Part shown: positions 1 to 11,284 of the stretch, piece after piece
How positions within the stretch are numbered: position 1 is the stretch's first letter
Layout of the letters: each line of letters starts with the position of its first letter
Assembly: GCA_022605405.1 (NCBI GenBank)
Contig: JABYQQ010000029.1
Coordinates: 310,001-374,000 of the forward strand
Source of the DNA: Earliella scabrosa
Taxonomy: Eukaryota; Basidiomycota; Agaricomycetes; Polyporales; Polyporaceae
Reading direction: 5' to 3'
DNA: 64,000 nucleotides
The notes under the pieces: model-generated
What the model was told of the DNA's origin: nothing
What the model saw: only the letters and a program-made list of their open reading frames with translations
The model's database searches: none
Position numbers and translations under genes: made by a program

Positions 1-7
1 TTCAAAG

Positions 8-1877
8 CTGGAGCAGATCACTCGCCTTCCGCAAGGACTGGAGTTGGGGGACGAGGTGGTGCTCTTCTGTACGCCTTTCTCTTCTGCTGTACACCGTTGC
101 GCGTCAATGATGTCGGGCGTAGACTCGGGCCACTCCGGGCAAGTAGAGAGCAAAGATCCTGACGAGGACGACGGGCTGGACGAATGTACGCCGTGACCCA
201 CATGACTACGGTCATTGCACTCTGTCATGTGGACTGACCTGATGCCACACATAGGCCTCGTTCCCGTCGACTACGATTGGGCCGACAATGAAGACAGAAT
301 CCTCCGCACGAACCTCGACAAGCTCATCATCGACAATGTCCGCTCCCTCACTCTCCTCACACGTTCACCGATACTTACATACACCACACCCTCGTCAGGA
401 GCTCCGCCGACTGCTCGTCGACCCCCTCCCCGTCGGGTCCAAACTGACCGCTGTGTTTGACGCGTGCCATTCGGGGACGCTCCTCGACCTCAACCACTAT
501 CTCTGTAACGAGATTGTGTTCCCTTCCACTAGCCGTGGTTTACGCCGTCCCTGCTCTCGGTGGATGAACGTCCGTGAGTATGATCCCCGTCTTGCGATGG
601 TCGCGCTCATGCTCAATCGGATTGAGGACGTAGGGCGGAAAGACGGTCACGGTACGGGTGCTCCCAACATCCCATCTGTTGTAGAGGGACGAAGCTGACT
701 GTTCACCGGTAGACATGCGCAACTATGGCGTCCGAGTTGTCCGTCGCACTGAGAGACAGGAACCCAACCGAGGTGAGGCTTCCCTTCGAGGTACAAGAGC
801 TGCGGGTTGAACGCAATCAACCGTTTTGCTAGCTCGCAGCGCCAGCCTTCGGAACGGCGTCAAGGACGTCCGGATACACCGTTTCGATAAGATTGCGCCC
901 GAGCGCGCACTCAGCATCGGCACCAGTCTCGAGCTGCTCGCTGGGACGGCTGAGCAGGAGAACGGGCGCAAGCAATACCAGCTCACCACGCACGAAACGT
1001 ACCTGCGTACGCCATCGCTGCCGGGTCTAGGAAACAGAGGCCAGTCCGACCACGCCCCTCCATCGACTTCGCTCTCCTTCGGCAGCGTCTTGGGAGCGGC
1101 CACGGCCTACGATAGCGTGCAGCTCACGCGTTGCGCGTCTCCTGAGCAGATCGCGTCGCGGACGTGCGATGGCAATTGCGTGGCGGATGACAGGCCGGGC
1201 CCACACGTGGTGAGTGTGCATCGGAGCGGTGTCGTGGAGTGGGTCATTGATCTGGCGCTTTGTGCTTAGGTCTCGATTTCCGCATGCCATGACCAGGAGT
1301 TCACCTACGATACTCGCGATCGGTCAATGACCAAGGTTGGTGGATCCTACCTTGCAGCAGTCCCCTTCGACGCGAGCTAACTGGGCTTACAGATACTCGT
1401 TGAGATACTTGGTACGTATTGCTCCAGACAGCTCCGCGTGGTGTATGACACCCTCATCATAATGTGGACAATCAGAGATGGACCCGCACCCGTGTTGCCG
1501 CACGCTCGTGCAGAACTTGGGGTATGTGTTCGTCGGATTACACCCGCAACGGATATTCTCGCTCATACAGGGGGGCACAAGCTTTAAGCTCATTGGCTTT
1601 GCGAACGGTCTGATGGACAGGAACAAGGCGAATATGGAGAAGAACCGCGAGGCGGTGAAGAAGAGGAAGCGCCCGAGGAGGCCGGTCCTCGACGTCGACT
1701 TCTTCACGCCACAAGTGAGTAGTTGCTCTGTATGAGATTCGTGCTAGCGACTCACCCGGCGTACGCAGCTTGGGAGCCACACGCGTCTTGTATGTGCTGA
1801 GAATCCGGTACAGATGTTCCCGCCACGCTGACAATTCCTTTCAGCTGGATGACGACTGCTTCATGAAGTGGCTCTGA
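8..1877 (+). CDS. Metacaspase-like cysteine peptidase, copy 1 (5' end outside window)
   Basis: Caspase-like peptidase of the metacaspase family (Peptidase C14), which cleaves after Arg/Lys and is linked to stress and cell death. The 5' exons with the first p20 strand lie left of the window. Twelve exons join in phase: 8-68, 123-185, 255-337, 399-573, 634-651, 713-772, 833-1209, 1270-1335, 1393-1411, 1476-1521, 1582-1714, 1845-1877 (377 residues visible). The catalytic His lies in YSGHSGQ, made by the splice 68/123, and the catalytic Cys in DACHSG near 465-482. The p10 part reads SISACHDQEF (exon from 1270). The p20-p10 linker holds RCASPEQ...CDGNC. The acceptors at 832 and 1581 were chosen because they alone keep the frame and match the paralogues. 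Family call is firm; substrate and role are unknown. Confidence 0.85.
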
Positions 1878-2384
1878 TCATCTAACGTTATGATACCCCC
1901 CCATGAAACGATACCCTTCCTGCTCTCTGCATGCTATGCTCTCTCTATGCTCGGATGCCGCTCTCCATACAGCTATCTACTCTCTAATGGCAGCGTTTAC
2001 CAATGTCGTCAATCTCCCATCATGACTACTGTGATTCATACCTCGCCTCAGCGTTACCAGTGCTTGACTACGGTAGCTCAGACCACAGTTATGTCATGAT
2101 GTCTTGTACGAACTTGCTACTAGCCACCAGGAGTACGCTGGCCGAGTATCGCCCGCGCCCACTCTTCACATCCCTCCCACGATATGGCCCCTCCTCTTCT
2201 ATCCTGGTGCCTGAATGGGGAACGACATTCTGCTTGGCCGATTGCCATTTTCTCCTTTGTAAGTTGCTCTTAGTCTCTCGGCTGGTCGCGCCCGGCTGTA
2301 ATGACGAGGGTCTCTGTCTCTGATCTTGATGTTGACCAACGCACTGCAGCTTACTGTTTGCGACCTTATGATTAATCCATGTAG
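1878..2384. other. Intergenic, no gene supported
   Basis: Between the stop of metacaspase copy 1 and the P450 exon relic. Short open frames on both strands show no family motif or consistent splice structure. I looked for earlier P450 exons (heme loop, PERF motif) upstream of the relic and saw none. Confidence 0.6.
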
Positions 2385-2481
2385 AGCTCCGATTCCATTC
2401 AAGTGCAAAATCTGCGCGCGCTCTGCCACCACTCGAGCCTTGGTCACGGCAGCTGTGGTCGAGGTCGACGCGTTAATGTGA
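2385..2481 (+). pseudogene. Relic of the last exon of a cytochrome P450
   Basis: An isolated 97-base exon preceded by an acceptor (gtag at 2381-2384). It translates as PIPFKCKICARS... followed by ALVTAAVVEVDA and a stop at 2479-2481. This matches, residue by residue with few changes, the C-terminal exon of the P450 gene at 61752-63872 (PIPFKCEIRARS...ALVTAASVDVDA), including the phase at its 5' border. No heme-binding exon or other P450 exon precedes it, so it is a fragment left by deletion or a partial duplication. It may still be transcribed only by chance. Recognition is strong because the tail of P450s is normally poorly conserved, so a match this close points to recent common origin with the right-hand P450 pair. 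Confidence 0.75.
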
Positions 2482-3293
2482 TGTTGTTATGCGCATTGCG
2501 GCGAGGTGACTTGAACTGCGTCGTCTCCAAGTTTTCCGTGTACCCGCCAGCCAAACTAACGGAAGTATGGCGCATCTTCCGCCGGAATCCGCCGGAATCC
2601 GGCGGATGATGGCGGACGGCTTGGCAGCCAAGCCGCCCAGAGGAATGGCTCGAAGCGCCCTGCCCGCTCTCCCACATCGCTGTTCGATACCTTCGGCTAG
2701 CCATTCACATATTATCCATAGGACACGTTGTGAGCATTCTAGCCACACTTCCGTGAGTGCAGAACATAATAAATCGATAGACCTCTAGGTATGCTAGCCA
2801 CTGGTGTCAACGCCTTTCCCTGTAACAGCCGCAACGGCCGTAACGGCGTACAATACCGGAATCCGAGGGAGTATCGTAGCGCGGTAGACCCTTACCACTC
2901 AATTGATTGCGCGGGAGCTGAGGCAGTGTGAGAGATAGACCGTGGAAGGTGTCTCCTCTCCATCGTCACGTTATAGGACGACGATTACCTTCATACAGGC
3001 ACCCTAATTGTCTATCCGAAATATGATGACCTGAAATGTGATAGCGTCCCTGTCCTCTGTAGACTATGCGATATGTCAGGGCGATCCTCGTCACGGTACA
3101 GCTATTTGCTCTCTACTGGTATAGGCAGTGTTTGTCTACGCTCCGGGTCTCCATCGTTGAAATCGTCACTCTCACCCTCGGCGTCTTTGTTGTTATTTTT
3201 GCTGTGATGTAGCGGAAATTTCATGAAATAGTCTTCAGAGGTCTACGAAGGTCAGAAACATGCATGAGTAACAAGCCGCAAGCAATAGGTATG
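2482..3293. other. Intergenic with a small GC-rich inverted/direct repeat
   Basis: No gene supported. At 2579-2614 a CCGCCGGAATCC unit is repeated and partly self-complementary (it could fold into a hairpin). From about 2.8 kb the sequence becomes more AT-rich towards the neighbouring copy 2 gene. Confidence 0.5.
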
Positions 3294-5141
3294 TCAAAAT
3301 ACAATGGGCTCCATACTTCCAATCTATGCTTGGTGTAAGCTTAGATCATCAATTGAGTGTGTATAAGTACACATACCTGTGGTATACTATACTCTTTGAA
3401 CTCGAAGTAACCTAGGTTTCTTCTTGTTGCTCTGGCCCGCATCTTGCGCTTGACATGTTGTGTGTATGTATGCTGCTCATGTCTGCCAGTGATAGACATG
3501 AGTGGGTAGGAAACCAAGTACCTGCTGAGATGTTCTATTTCGGAGACATACCCTAACATTGCAACCAGCTGAGTGTAGGATGGGTGTGGGTTTTTCGCTG
3601 TGGGACCATTAATAAATCCGCTACCTCAGATCAAGTGGTGAAGCTTCACCAAGCACTTTGAGAGCAAACTAATTCTCTGTTAGCTTTCTATAGAACAAGC
3701 AAGGCTCATATACCATACTTGGGTCGCTGTATTTCCTGGATATTTCTTACCGCTCACCCAATGCATGGCAGTCTCAATTGAGACCTACAGTACGAATATA
3801 GGCCCAAGTCAACTGCAGTTACAGTATCACAGAAAAGACAGACTTACAACCCAAGCTTTATCAATTTCACTTTTCTGGCAATCACCTGTACACACCATCA
3901 TTTGCTCTGGAGAGGTGCAGCGCTGTGTTGTTGCATCTAGAACCCATTGGCTCTCTGCTATCTGGCAGAGTGCCTGCTCCTCGGTCGGCTGTGGTTCTTG
4001 CTCATAAACTTGAATACAAGAATCTAACAATTAGATCAGATATATACCAACCAATTCTGTCCCTAGTAGAGATTGAGACTACTGACTGAAAGCTTGATTA
4101 GCATATCTCTTCACACGCACACCCTGCAAATCTTTGAGGCATTCAGATTTCAAGTCTCACTATCAATATGATGAACACACCCCAAGCATTTCTCCCTGAG
4201 TTGTGCGTGACATGTCAATGGCAAAACAGTCTTGACTTTGGGGTAATGACACACTTACGGATGCATGGAGGCCCAAATGGCCGGGTCTTTGTACAGTCTC
4301 GGTCTGCTTGGCCTACTACAAATGGAAACCAGACATTGTTGCATAGATAGTGATCCAAGTTCAACAGCTCAGTGTCGCAAATATCCAAGAATGCTGTAAG
4401 CGAGCATCCCACTGGAAGGGGATCCACGAGGATCTTTCGAAGCTCCTGTAATGAGCTGAGATGGAATATGACCATTACACTGAAGCGTTTCAAACTGACC
4501 TCTCCAGAGATCATCATATTATTATTGTCAACAAAAGCTCCACGAGTGTTAGCAGGAAGAAGATCTGGTCTTTGGAGGTTACTTCATAGTTAGACAAGGT
4601 GAGGCTACTGAGATAACATACATGTGGTATAATCATCATTGTTGCTCCCATATTCTGCATGATTCTTCGCAGAAAAGCCGGTATCTACATTGTATCTTTT
4701 AGGACCACACAGCAGACGGAAATATATTTGTACACACAGTAGAATACTAGTTCGTCCTTGTTATGTACGTTCTCGACTAGCTTGCCAATTTGAGTGCGCT
4801 ATTGATGAACATGAATATGTCTTACAGTAGACAGTATGTCATATCGCCTACTTACAATGTTCTCGGTCGTCGGTTGCAAATGCGATGGCGCGCTCTCATG
4901 GTCAAGCATCATAGTTATGTCCGACGGATTATAACCATAACGATCTGGGGTTCGTGTCACAACGTAGATATCATTCCAAGTTTGACAATCAAAGGCATCG
5001 TATCTCACCAATGCAGAGCTCCATCCATGCCCTGGCATCATTGTGTGCATGGATCAGGGTATGATCTTCGGCGGAGTCCGAGTCATCGTAGCGAATCCCA
5101 ATGATGAGTGCCCTGCGTATGGGCTTGCGAGGAGACTCCAT
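3294..5141 (-). CDS. Metacaspase-like protein, copy 2, catalytic residues lost (pseudoprotease candidate)
   Basis: Fourteen exons can be joined in phase from ATG 5141 to TGA 3294-3296, giving about 366 residues. The start reads MESPRKPIRRALIIGIRY, the usual first p20 strand. Exon lengths 61, 63, 65, 19 and 46 nt equal those of the paralogues. The catalytic His position is Phe (YTGFSAK, about residue 98). The Cys is kept (DICDTE, about residue 160), but the following HSG is replaced by DTE with one codon deleted. The p10 motif SxSACxD is replaced by VSIETAMHW. The linker is shortened, yet keeps RCTSPEQMMVCTGDC. The C-terminal parts KNPHPSYTQLVAMLG and KEYSIPQ are also kept. No stop or frameshift was found in the model. 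It is either a pseudoprotease under selection or a very young null allele. The locus looks more AT-rich than its paralogues. Confidence 0.72.
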
Positions 5142-5388
5142 GGGCTAATTCAAGGCAGTAGAGGTTTGGGCTCAAGGACTGAGAGAGAGGTATTGGAAGG
5201 TCGTGACTCGCCGCCATCAACTCTACGAGTAGTGTGTTGTTTGTTCATCGATGAAAACGCAAAAATTTCGGACTGGCTTGGCACGTGAACCACCCTCGGA
5301 GCGCCGAGTTAGCAAATTCCCGATGAAGTCTAGATATGGTACTCTCGTCTTCTCCTGCCAGTACTTGGACCTCGTATCATTTCTGATC

Positions 5389-7764
5389 ATGTCTCTCAGT
5401 GTCCCCCTTGAGGTTTCTGACACTATTATCGACCTCCTGCTTGATTGGCCTCCATATTTTCTCGCTTGCTCACTGGTTTGTCGTGGATGGCATCCACGGT
5501 CGCAGTTTCGCCTTTATGAACATGTGGACATCAAATCCAAGTTCCAGTTGCGCTGCTTTGCTCGCACGGTTACTGAGAACAAGAGCATTGCAGGATTAGT
5601 TCACACTGTTTCAGTGTGGATCTCTCCCGAACCGTTCAGTGGATCCGCACAGTGGCCGGCTATACTCACCATGCTCGACGGTATCCCCGAATCCCTTTCA
5701 CAACGTCTACCCCATCTATCCCGTCTGCATATCCTCTACTACGGACTTCTGGATCCATGGACAAACCCCCAGAAGTCGCATTCATTCTACTTGATTGGTC
5801 GTCGCACCCTTGGAAGCCTCAAGCGGTACACTGGTGTCCATGAACTCTCGCTCAGTGGCGTCACATTCAGGAAGCTCGCTGATATTGTCCAACTCGTGAC
5901 AGCTCTGCCGGCTCTTACTGAGCTGCGGTGTTGCGATATTCGCTATTATGAGCATGGTGCAGGAGCGGGTGTCCGCAGATTGCTTGACAAGAGTGCTCGT
6001 CTACGCACTCTATATGTGAGTCCTTATAAGTTATGGACCATCCATTCGACTTACCTTCCTAATCATTGATAAAGGTTCATGATGTTGACGAAGAAATTGT
6101 GCAAGCATTAGTTAGGACTTCACAATCTACAATCAAGAAGTTGTCTTTGCATGCAGGGGAACCCTCCATGACGAGATTTCGGGCTGGTGTGTTAAACCCT
6201 TCTACATCACGACTATACACTGAGCTAGTTACAGATGAACACCCTATTCTATATAGCTTCCTGGAGATGCTGGAACAATTACAGTCACTGGAGTTGGTTG
6301 TTGACGTGAACGGACACCCCCTCGACGTCTTACACTTTCGCTTCATTCATCACCTAGTCAAGCAGCTTCACTCGACCAAGCTTCACACTGTCACCCTTTC
6401 ACCCATTGGCTCTGTTGAAGACCAATTCGGTCTACCTTCCAAACTTGGAGTGGACCTCTCGACGATACATGTGTTGCAGGCAATGGAACACGAATTGCTG
6501 ACGTCCCACAATCTACCTCACATCACCCTCTTGGTACCAGAGGATTACGCCGATGCTGCCATAGCGTGGAAACATGCAATGCGAGACACGTTTGAGAAAC
6601 TCGATGTACACACCGAGTGGACCTATAGGGAGCCCTTCAGACGACACTCAAGTGAGTATCTCAAGACTCGAATATCCTAACACTGTTGAGATCCACTGGT
6701 GACCAGGTTTTCGGACAAATGAAATCAAGCACACAGACCCGATCAAAGCTCTTGCCATCTCTCCCGACAGCATGTGGGTCGCGAGCGGCTCCGATGATGG
6801 ATGTATTGTTCTCTGGATGGCCAACAACTCTCAGAGCAACGGTCAAATGTTGTTTGCCGATAAACAAACCCGTGTGTGGGATCTCGCGTTTTCCCCTGAC
6901 AGCCAGCGGCTTGCATCTGTGCTGCGGGCTGGAAACAGCCACATTGCAATATGGGATGTTTCCAAGCTGTGGAAGAGCGTCCTAGCCTCGCGTCAGGACA
7001 TTCGCTACGATGTCAAGATGGTTTCGTGGTCTATTGATGGATCCAAGCTCGCGTCGTGTTCGAACGATGACAGAGTGCTCATCTGGGACACGACAGCTCC
7101 AACTCACCGACAAACGGTCCTCCTTGAGGGTCACACGGACTCCGTGTCATTCGTCCTATTCTCTCCCGACGGAACAATGCTTGCGTCAGGCGGTAATGAC
7201 AGGAGCTGCCTCGTCTGGAATGTCGAGACGGGTGCCCTCCGACTCACCCTCCACGGCCATGGAGACTCGATCCGGACCGCCGCATTCGACCCGGGATGTC
7301 AACGGATCGCAACTTCATGCAAAGACGGAAGCGTCAGGATCTGGAGTACCAGCACAGGCGAGGAGCTTGTAAGACTACACGAGCACAGCGAAGACGTCAT
7401 CTCCGTGTCGTTCTCCCGTTCGGGGCAGTGGATCATGTCGGCGTCGTGGGACGCGACAATCAAGGTCTGCGACTCGTTCAGCGGAGAGAGAGCTCTGTCC
7501 CTCCTCGAGCACGATGGACCTATCTACTCCGCGCAGTTCTCACCCGACTTGGACAACAAGTTCATTGCATCCGGATCCTACGACCATACGGTTCGGCTGT
7601 GGAGGATGAGTGATGGCTCGTGCGTTAGGATCTTCAAGCAGCACACGAATGCTGTATCATACGTCCTCTTTACTCCCGATGGGAAGTCGCTCGTATCTGC
7701 GGGATGGGATGGACGCGTTATCATACGCTCGAGACGAGAGTGGGATCCAGACATGGACCAGTGA
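5389..7764 (+). CDS. F-box / WD40-repeat fusion protein
   Basis: Three exons in phase (5389-6015, 6075-6651, 6707-7764; 753 residues). The start MSLSVPLEVSDTIIDLL is the usual opening of Agaricomycete F-box proteins; an upstream in-frame ATG at 5323 is less likely. Residues 1-50 form the F-box (LLDWPPYFLACSLVCRGW), which in the family binds Skp1 of an SCF ubiquitin ligase. The middle (about 60-400) is Leu-rich and poorly conserved. From about residue 405 there are seven to eight WD40 blades with ends such as IVLWM, IAIWD, VLIWD, CLVWN, VRIWS, VRLWR, preceded by FSPDG-type turns. The fusion rests on the intron 6652-6706, whose removal joins the two parts in frame. Separate F-box and WD40 genes are the alternative if that intron is not spliced. 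Likely a substrate adaptor; target unknown. Confidence 0.85.
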
Positions 7765-8910
7765 ACCTGGTTGGAATAAGTCAATACCTGGTCTCGGTGA
7801 GTCTGAATGCGCACTCTATTGCCAGGATTGAGCACTAAACGACCTCATCTTCCCATAGTAGTTCGTCGAGTAAAATACATGGTGAAGACCTGCGAACTTC
7901 CTCTCGCAAGGTTCAGCGGAGTCGTCCGAACCCAAAGATCTCATCATCCTCGCCATAAGCATGCTTCCAAAGCCTTCCCTCACATTCTCATTCTCGAATG
8001 TACCTACACCTGGAATAGTCAATTCCGGAGCCCGGCAACGGCTATATTCATCCACCGGGCCCGTCTACTCGTCTTCCGATACGTCCAGCCGCACATGGAA
8101 ATCTCACTCAAGTCGCTATCATCCCCCTGCCAGAATCGTTCCGAACCAGTTCCCTCAGTGACGCCAGATTCTATCTTCTCTTTCCCTTCATGTTCATCTC
8201 ATACACGCCCTTCATCTTCTACTCGAGCCTGAACCAGCAAAGTAATGTCGAACGACGAACATAAATCATGCCCATCTACTATGCCGTCACGTCTTCACGA
8301 CTCGCTTCCTCTAAAAGCCTACCCTGCAACCCCACCCATACCCGCAGAGGACCAGCCATGACCATCGCAACGTCCGATGGGATAGCACAGTGGCAGTGGC
8401 TCAATGCAGCGCACCGAGAGCAGCTTCTCCGAGAGAGCTCGATCGCTCCGAAGCTCAACCGCTTTCATTTGCTGACGGTGTCCATGCCCACGGCAGCGTT
8501 GTCGGACTCCCGCGTCGTTCCAGTGCGAGCACATAGGATAGGCAAAATCACCAGAATAAGCTATCGAGAGACATGTTGATCGGTCCTGTCCGTATGTATT
8601 TGTCCGTCCGTGGTTTCATCAGCATGAGTAACCAGTAGAGACGTAACGATACACTGGAATGCCCGTGTAGGAGAGCAAAGCAGATACGGAATCGCGACGA
8701 TGGTTGTAAGATAGTACTACATATGATTAGGAGGCATCGCGTAGTGGATCGATGTAGAAGCAAGAGGATCACATATGCGACAGAGCATGAACAGCGATGA
8801 CATACAGTACAGTAGGTAACGGCAAGCACACAGCCGAACGCAGGACGGGCTATAGATGGAAGCGCTCATCCTCCGCCTAAAGCACGAAGTCAGCGACCAT
8901 CACACAACTT
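7765..8910. other. Intergenic between convergent genes
   Basis: 3' regions of the F-box/WD40 gene (+) and metacaspase copy 3 (-). An ATG-initiated frame of 103 codons at 8268-8579 (+) and one of 79 codons at 7816-8055 (-) show no family motif; I do not call them. Confidence 0.6.
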
Positions 8911-11171
8911 TCAAGAAGACCCACGCACCAGAGGATCCATGCTGCCCAGCTGCGGACGGTTCGCAACATGTTAGCGTTGGTATGCGGCTATGTAGTACAG
9001 CCGCACTCACTGTGGGCTCCGACCCGTTCACGACTTCAACCGAGGGCAGCTCCGATAAGGGCTTGTCGGATGCCCGCCACTCACTGATCTGCTTCGCACT
9101 CCAGCGGTGGAGCTTCAGCGTCGTGCTTTTGTGCAGATCATGGCTGAGGAGCGAGTATCATCATTGAGTGACCATCACTACCGATAGCAAGGGAGAACCA
9201 TGGACGCACCCCACGGTCTTGATCAGCTCGCGGTATGGCGGATGGGGATCGCGATCTAAATTCGGCATATCGTTAGTCCTCAACATCGTGAAGGGGAATA
9301 TGTACCGTTGGCTTGGGAGAAGACGTACGCAATACCGAGATCAGCGACTACGGCCCCCTTGTCAGCACACCAAGTATAGCGAAAGCGAGAGAACGGCGTA
9401 CCTGGGTCATCGTCCAGCCCGCACGTCCCTCCCACGTCTTCTGCGGGTCCTGACACGCCGATATCGACACCTATACGACGCTCAACTCAACTCAACGCAA
9501 CTCCGAGGCCAGACCAGCACGTACAACATGCGCCTTCGTCTTCCTCAAACCCGGCCGGCACCACCCGTTGCACTCCAGCCAGCTGTCCGGCGAGCTGCAG
9601 CGCCTGCCAGTGAGCATCCCGACCGCCGCGTCCGCAATGTCCCTGATGTTCCCCGCGACGCCCGTGAACGTGAAGTTGTGGAACGAGAACCCGCGCCGCG
9701 GCCGGCGCGCCTCCATGAACGAGTCGCGCCGCTTGGCCTCCATCGTCGACGACCGCGTGATCACGAAGCGGCGCCCCTTCTCGGCTGTCGGCGGGAGCGC
9801 GTCGACGAGCGTGTTGCGCTTGAACATCGTGTCCGTGCTCGTACGCGCGCGCTCGTAGATGCGTACGCTGGGCTTGCGAGCGGAGGGTTGCTTGAGCGGG
9901 ACTTCGGTGTCCGCGGCTTGGGGGGCTTCGGTGTCCTCGGCTGGGGGAGAGGAATGGGAATGGGGCTCGGGACCGACTGGTGGACCAGGATGGGCGAGGA
10001 GACGCACCTGTGCCGAGATCTGACACCGTCCTCACGAGGTTCAGGTCGACTTTGACAACACCGTGGCCATGTCGATCGGCATCTGAACGTAGTGGTGAGC
10101 GCGATGAGGGAGGAAGACATGGGGAAGAGGCAGCACTGACCATAACCGTTTCGCCGCACTGGATGATGGAGGGTCAGACATTTCGCGACTATGCCGCCTC
10201 GAAGGATGCTACTCACACACTCTCAACCGGGGTTTGGAGCAGATGTCACGCAGCCCCTTATTGCACCACGGGAACCAGACGTTGTTGCACACGTAGTGGT
10301 CGAGGTCGAGCAGCGTCCCGGAGTGGCATGAGTCGAAGATGGCCGTCAAGGAGGCACCGATGGGTAGAGGGTCGACGAGCAGATCTCGAAGCTCCTACAT
10401 TGGTAGGGAGAGAGGGAGGGGCTGAGCCTCGTCTACCATGACTTGAGTTAAGACGCACTCACGTTATCGATGATCAGTCGTTGTGTCTGACCAGGAAGGA
10501 CGTAGGGTATGATGGCTGATAGGGCGAGTATTTACTTTGGTACGAGCGAGAGATTGGGGATTCAGCGCACCTTCATCTAGCCCATCCTCTTCGTGGATAC
10601 TATCGCTGGGCACTTGGTCTGTGTGGCCAGCATCTGGGACAAGGATGGGTGAGGGGGATGAGTCGACATTACACGGTAAGTAGACTCACAGTAGAACATG
10701 AACTTGTCCCCAGGGCGCGCGTCCTCGACCAGCAACTTGATTTGGGTCAACTGTTCATGGCACACCCACGGCTTGAGTGACAAGGAAGCCATCTCGAATG
10801 TAGCTACTCACGATGTTCTCCCGAGTAGGCAACAGATGCTCGGGCACGCCCTGGTCATCGAGCATGGTCGTGATATCGCACTCGCGGAACTTGTACTTGG
10901 CTGTGGTACACGACGATGTTGACGATCGAGAGTGGACATCGAAATGTATCGCGATTAGCGTCGAGCAACCAACGAAGATCCAAACTGGCGACGTACTGAG
11001 CAAGAGATCACGCCAGTCCCTCGCGTCCTTGTGCGGCGAGCGAAGCTCGTCGATCCCCTCCTGCTTCTCCTTGTACGTAATCGCGACGAGCAACGCTTTG
11101 CGCACCGGCTTCCGTTTGGCCTTCGCCGACGTCGACGTCGAGCTCCGGGACAGCTTGGACAGGACCGTCAT
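8911..11171 (-). CDS. Metacaspase-like cysteine peptidase, copy 3
   Basis: Fourteen exons in phase: 11171-10997, 10900-10812, 10750-10690, 10633-10571, 10515-10463, 10394-10217, a 12-nt exon near 10155, a 75-nt exon near 10010-10085, 9940-9525, 9470-9402, 9357-9336, 9255-9210, 9143-9011, 8949-8911; 476 residues. The p20 part starts KPVRKALLVAITY. Catalytic His is in YAGHTDQ (about H112; other copies have SGHSGQ) and catalytic Cys in FDSCHSG (about C170). The p10 motif is VSISACQDPQKTWEG. The linker of about 170 residues contains a basic stretch and RCSSPDSWLECNGWC. C-terminal motifs DPHPPYREL and GHDLH match the other copies. No prodomain precedes p20. Expected to be a Ca-dependent Arg/Lys-specific peptidase if the family rule holds. 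Confidence 0.87.
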
Positions 11172-11274
11172 CGACGAGTTTGAAAGGAAGAGCGAGCGAG
11201 GAGCGGAAAGGCAAGGGGGCAGGTGGTAGCGAGACAGACGTCAGACCGGTACCAGGCTCGGGCAGCCAACTCCC

Positions 11275-11282
11275 ATTATATA
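11275..11282 (-). promoter_or_regulatory. TATA box of metacaspase copy 3
   Basis: TATATAAT on the minus strand, about 105 nt upstream of the ATG at 11171. Position and sequence fit a core promoter. Confidence 0.5.
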
Positions 11283-11284
11283 GG

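Noticed and set aside
2579..2614. GC-rich repeat as a transposon terminal inverted repeat
   Set aside because: No matching partner end, target-site duplication or transposase found nearby.
3294..5141. Copy 2 as an ordinary disrupted pseudogene
   Set aside because: I first saw the broken catalytic motif and the AT-rich sequence as decay, but all exons splice in phase without a stop, so it is reported as an open gene with lost catalysis.
9168..10055. 295-codon plus-strand frame across metacaspase copy 3
   Set aside because: Antisense shadow: the minus strand has phased exons, catalytic motifs and conserved paralogues.
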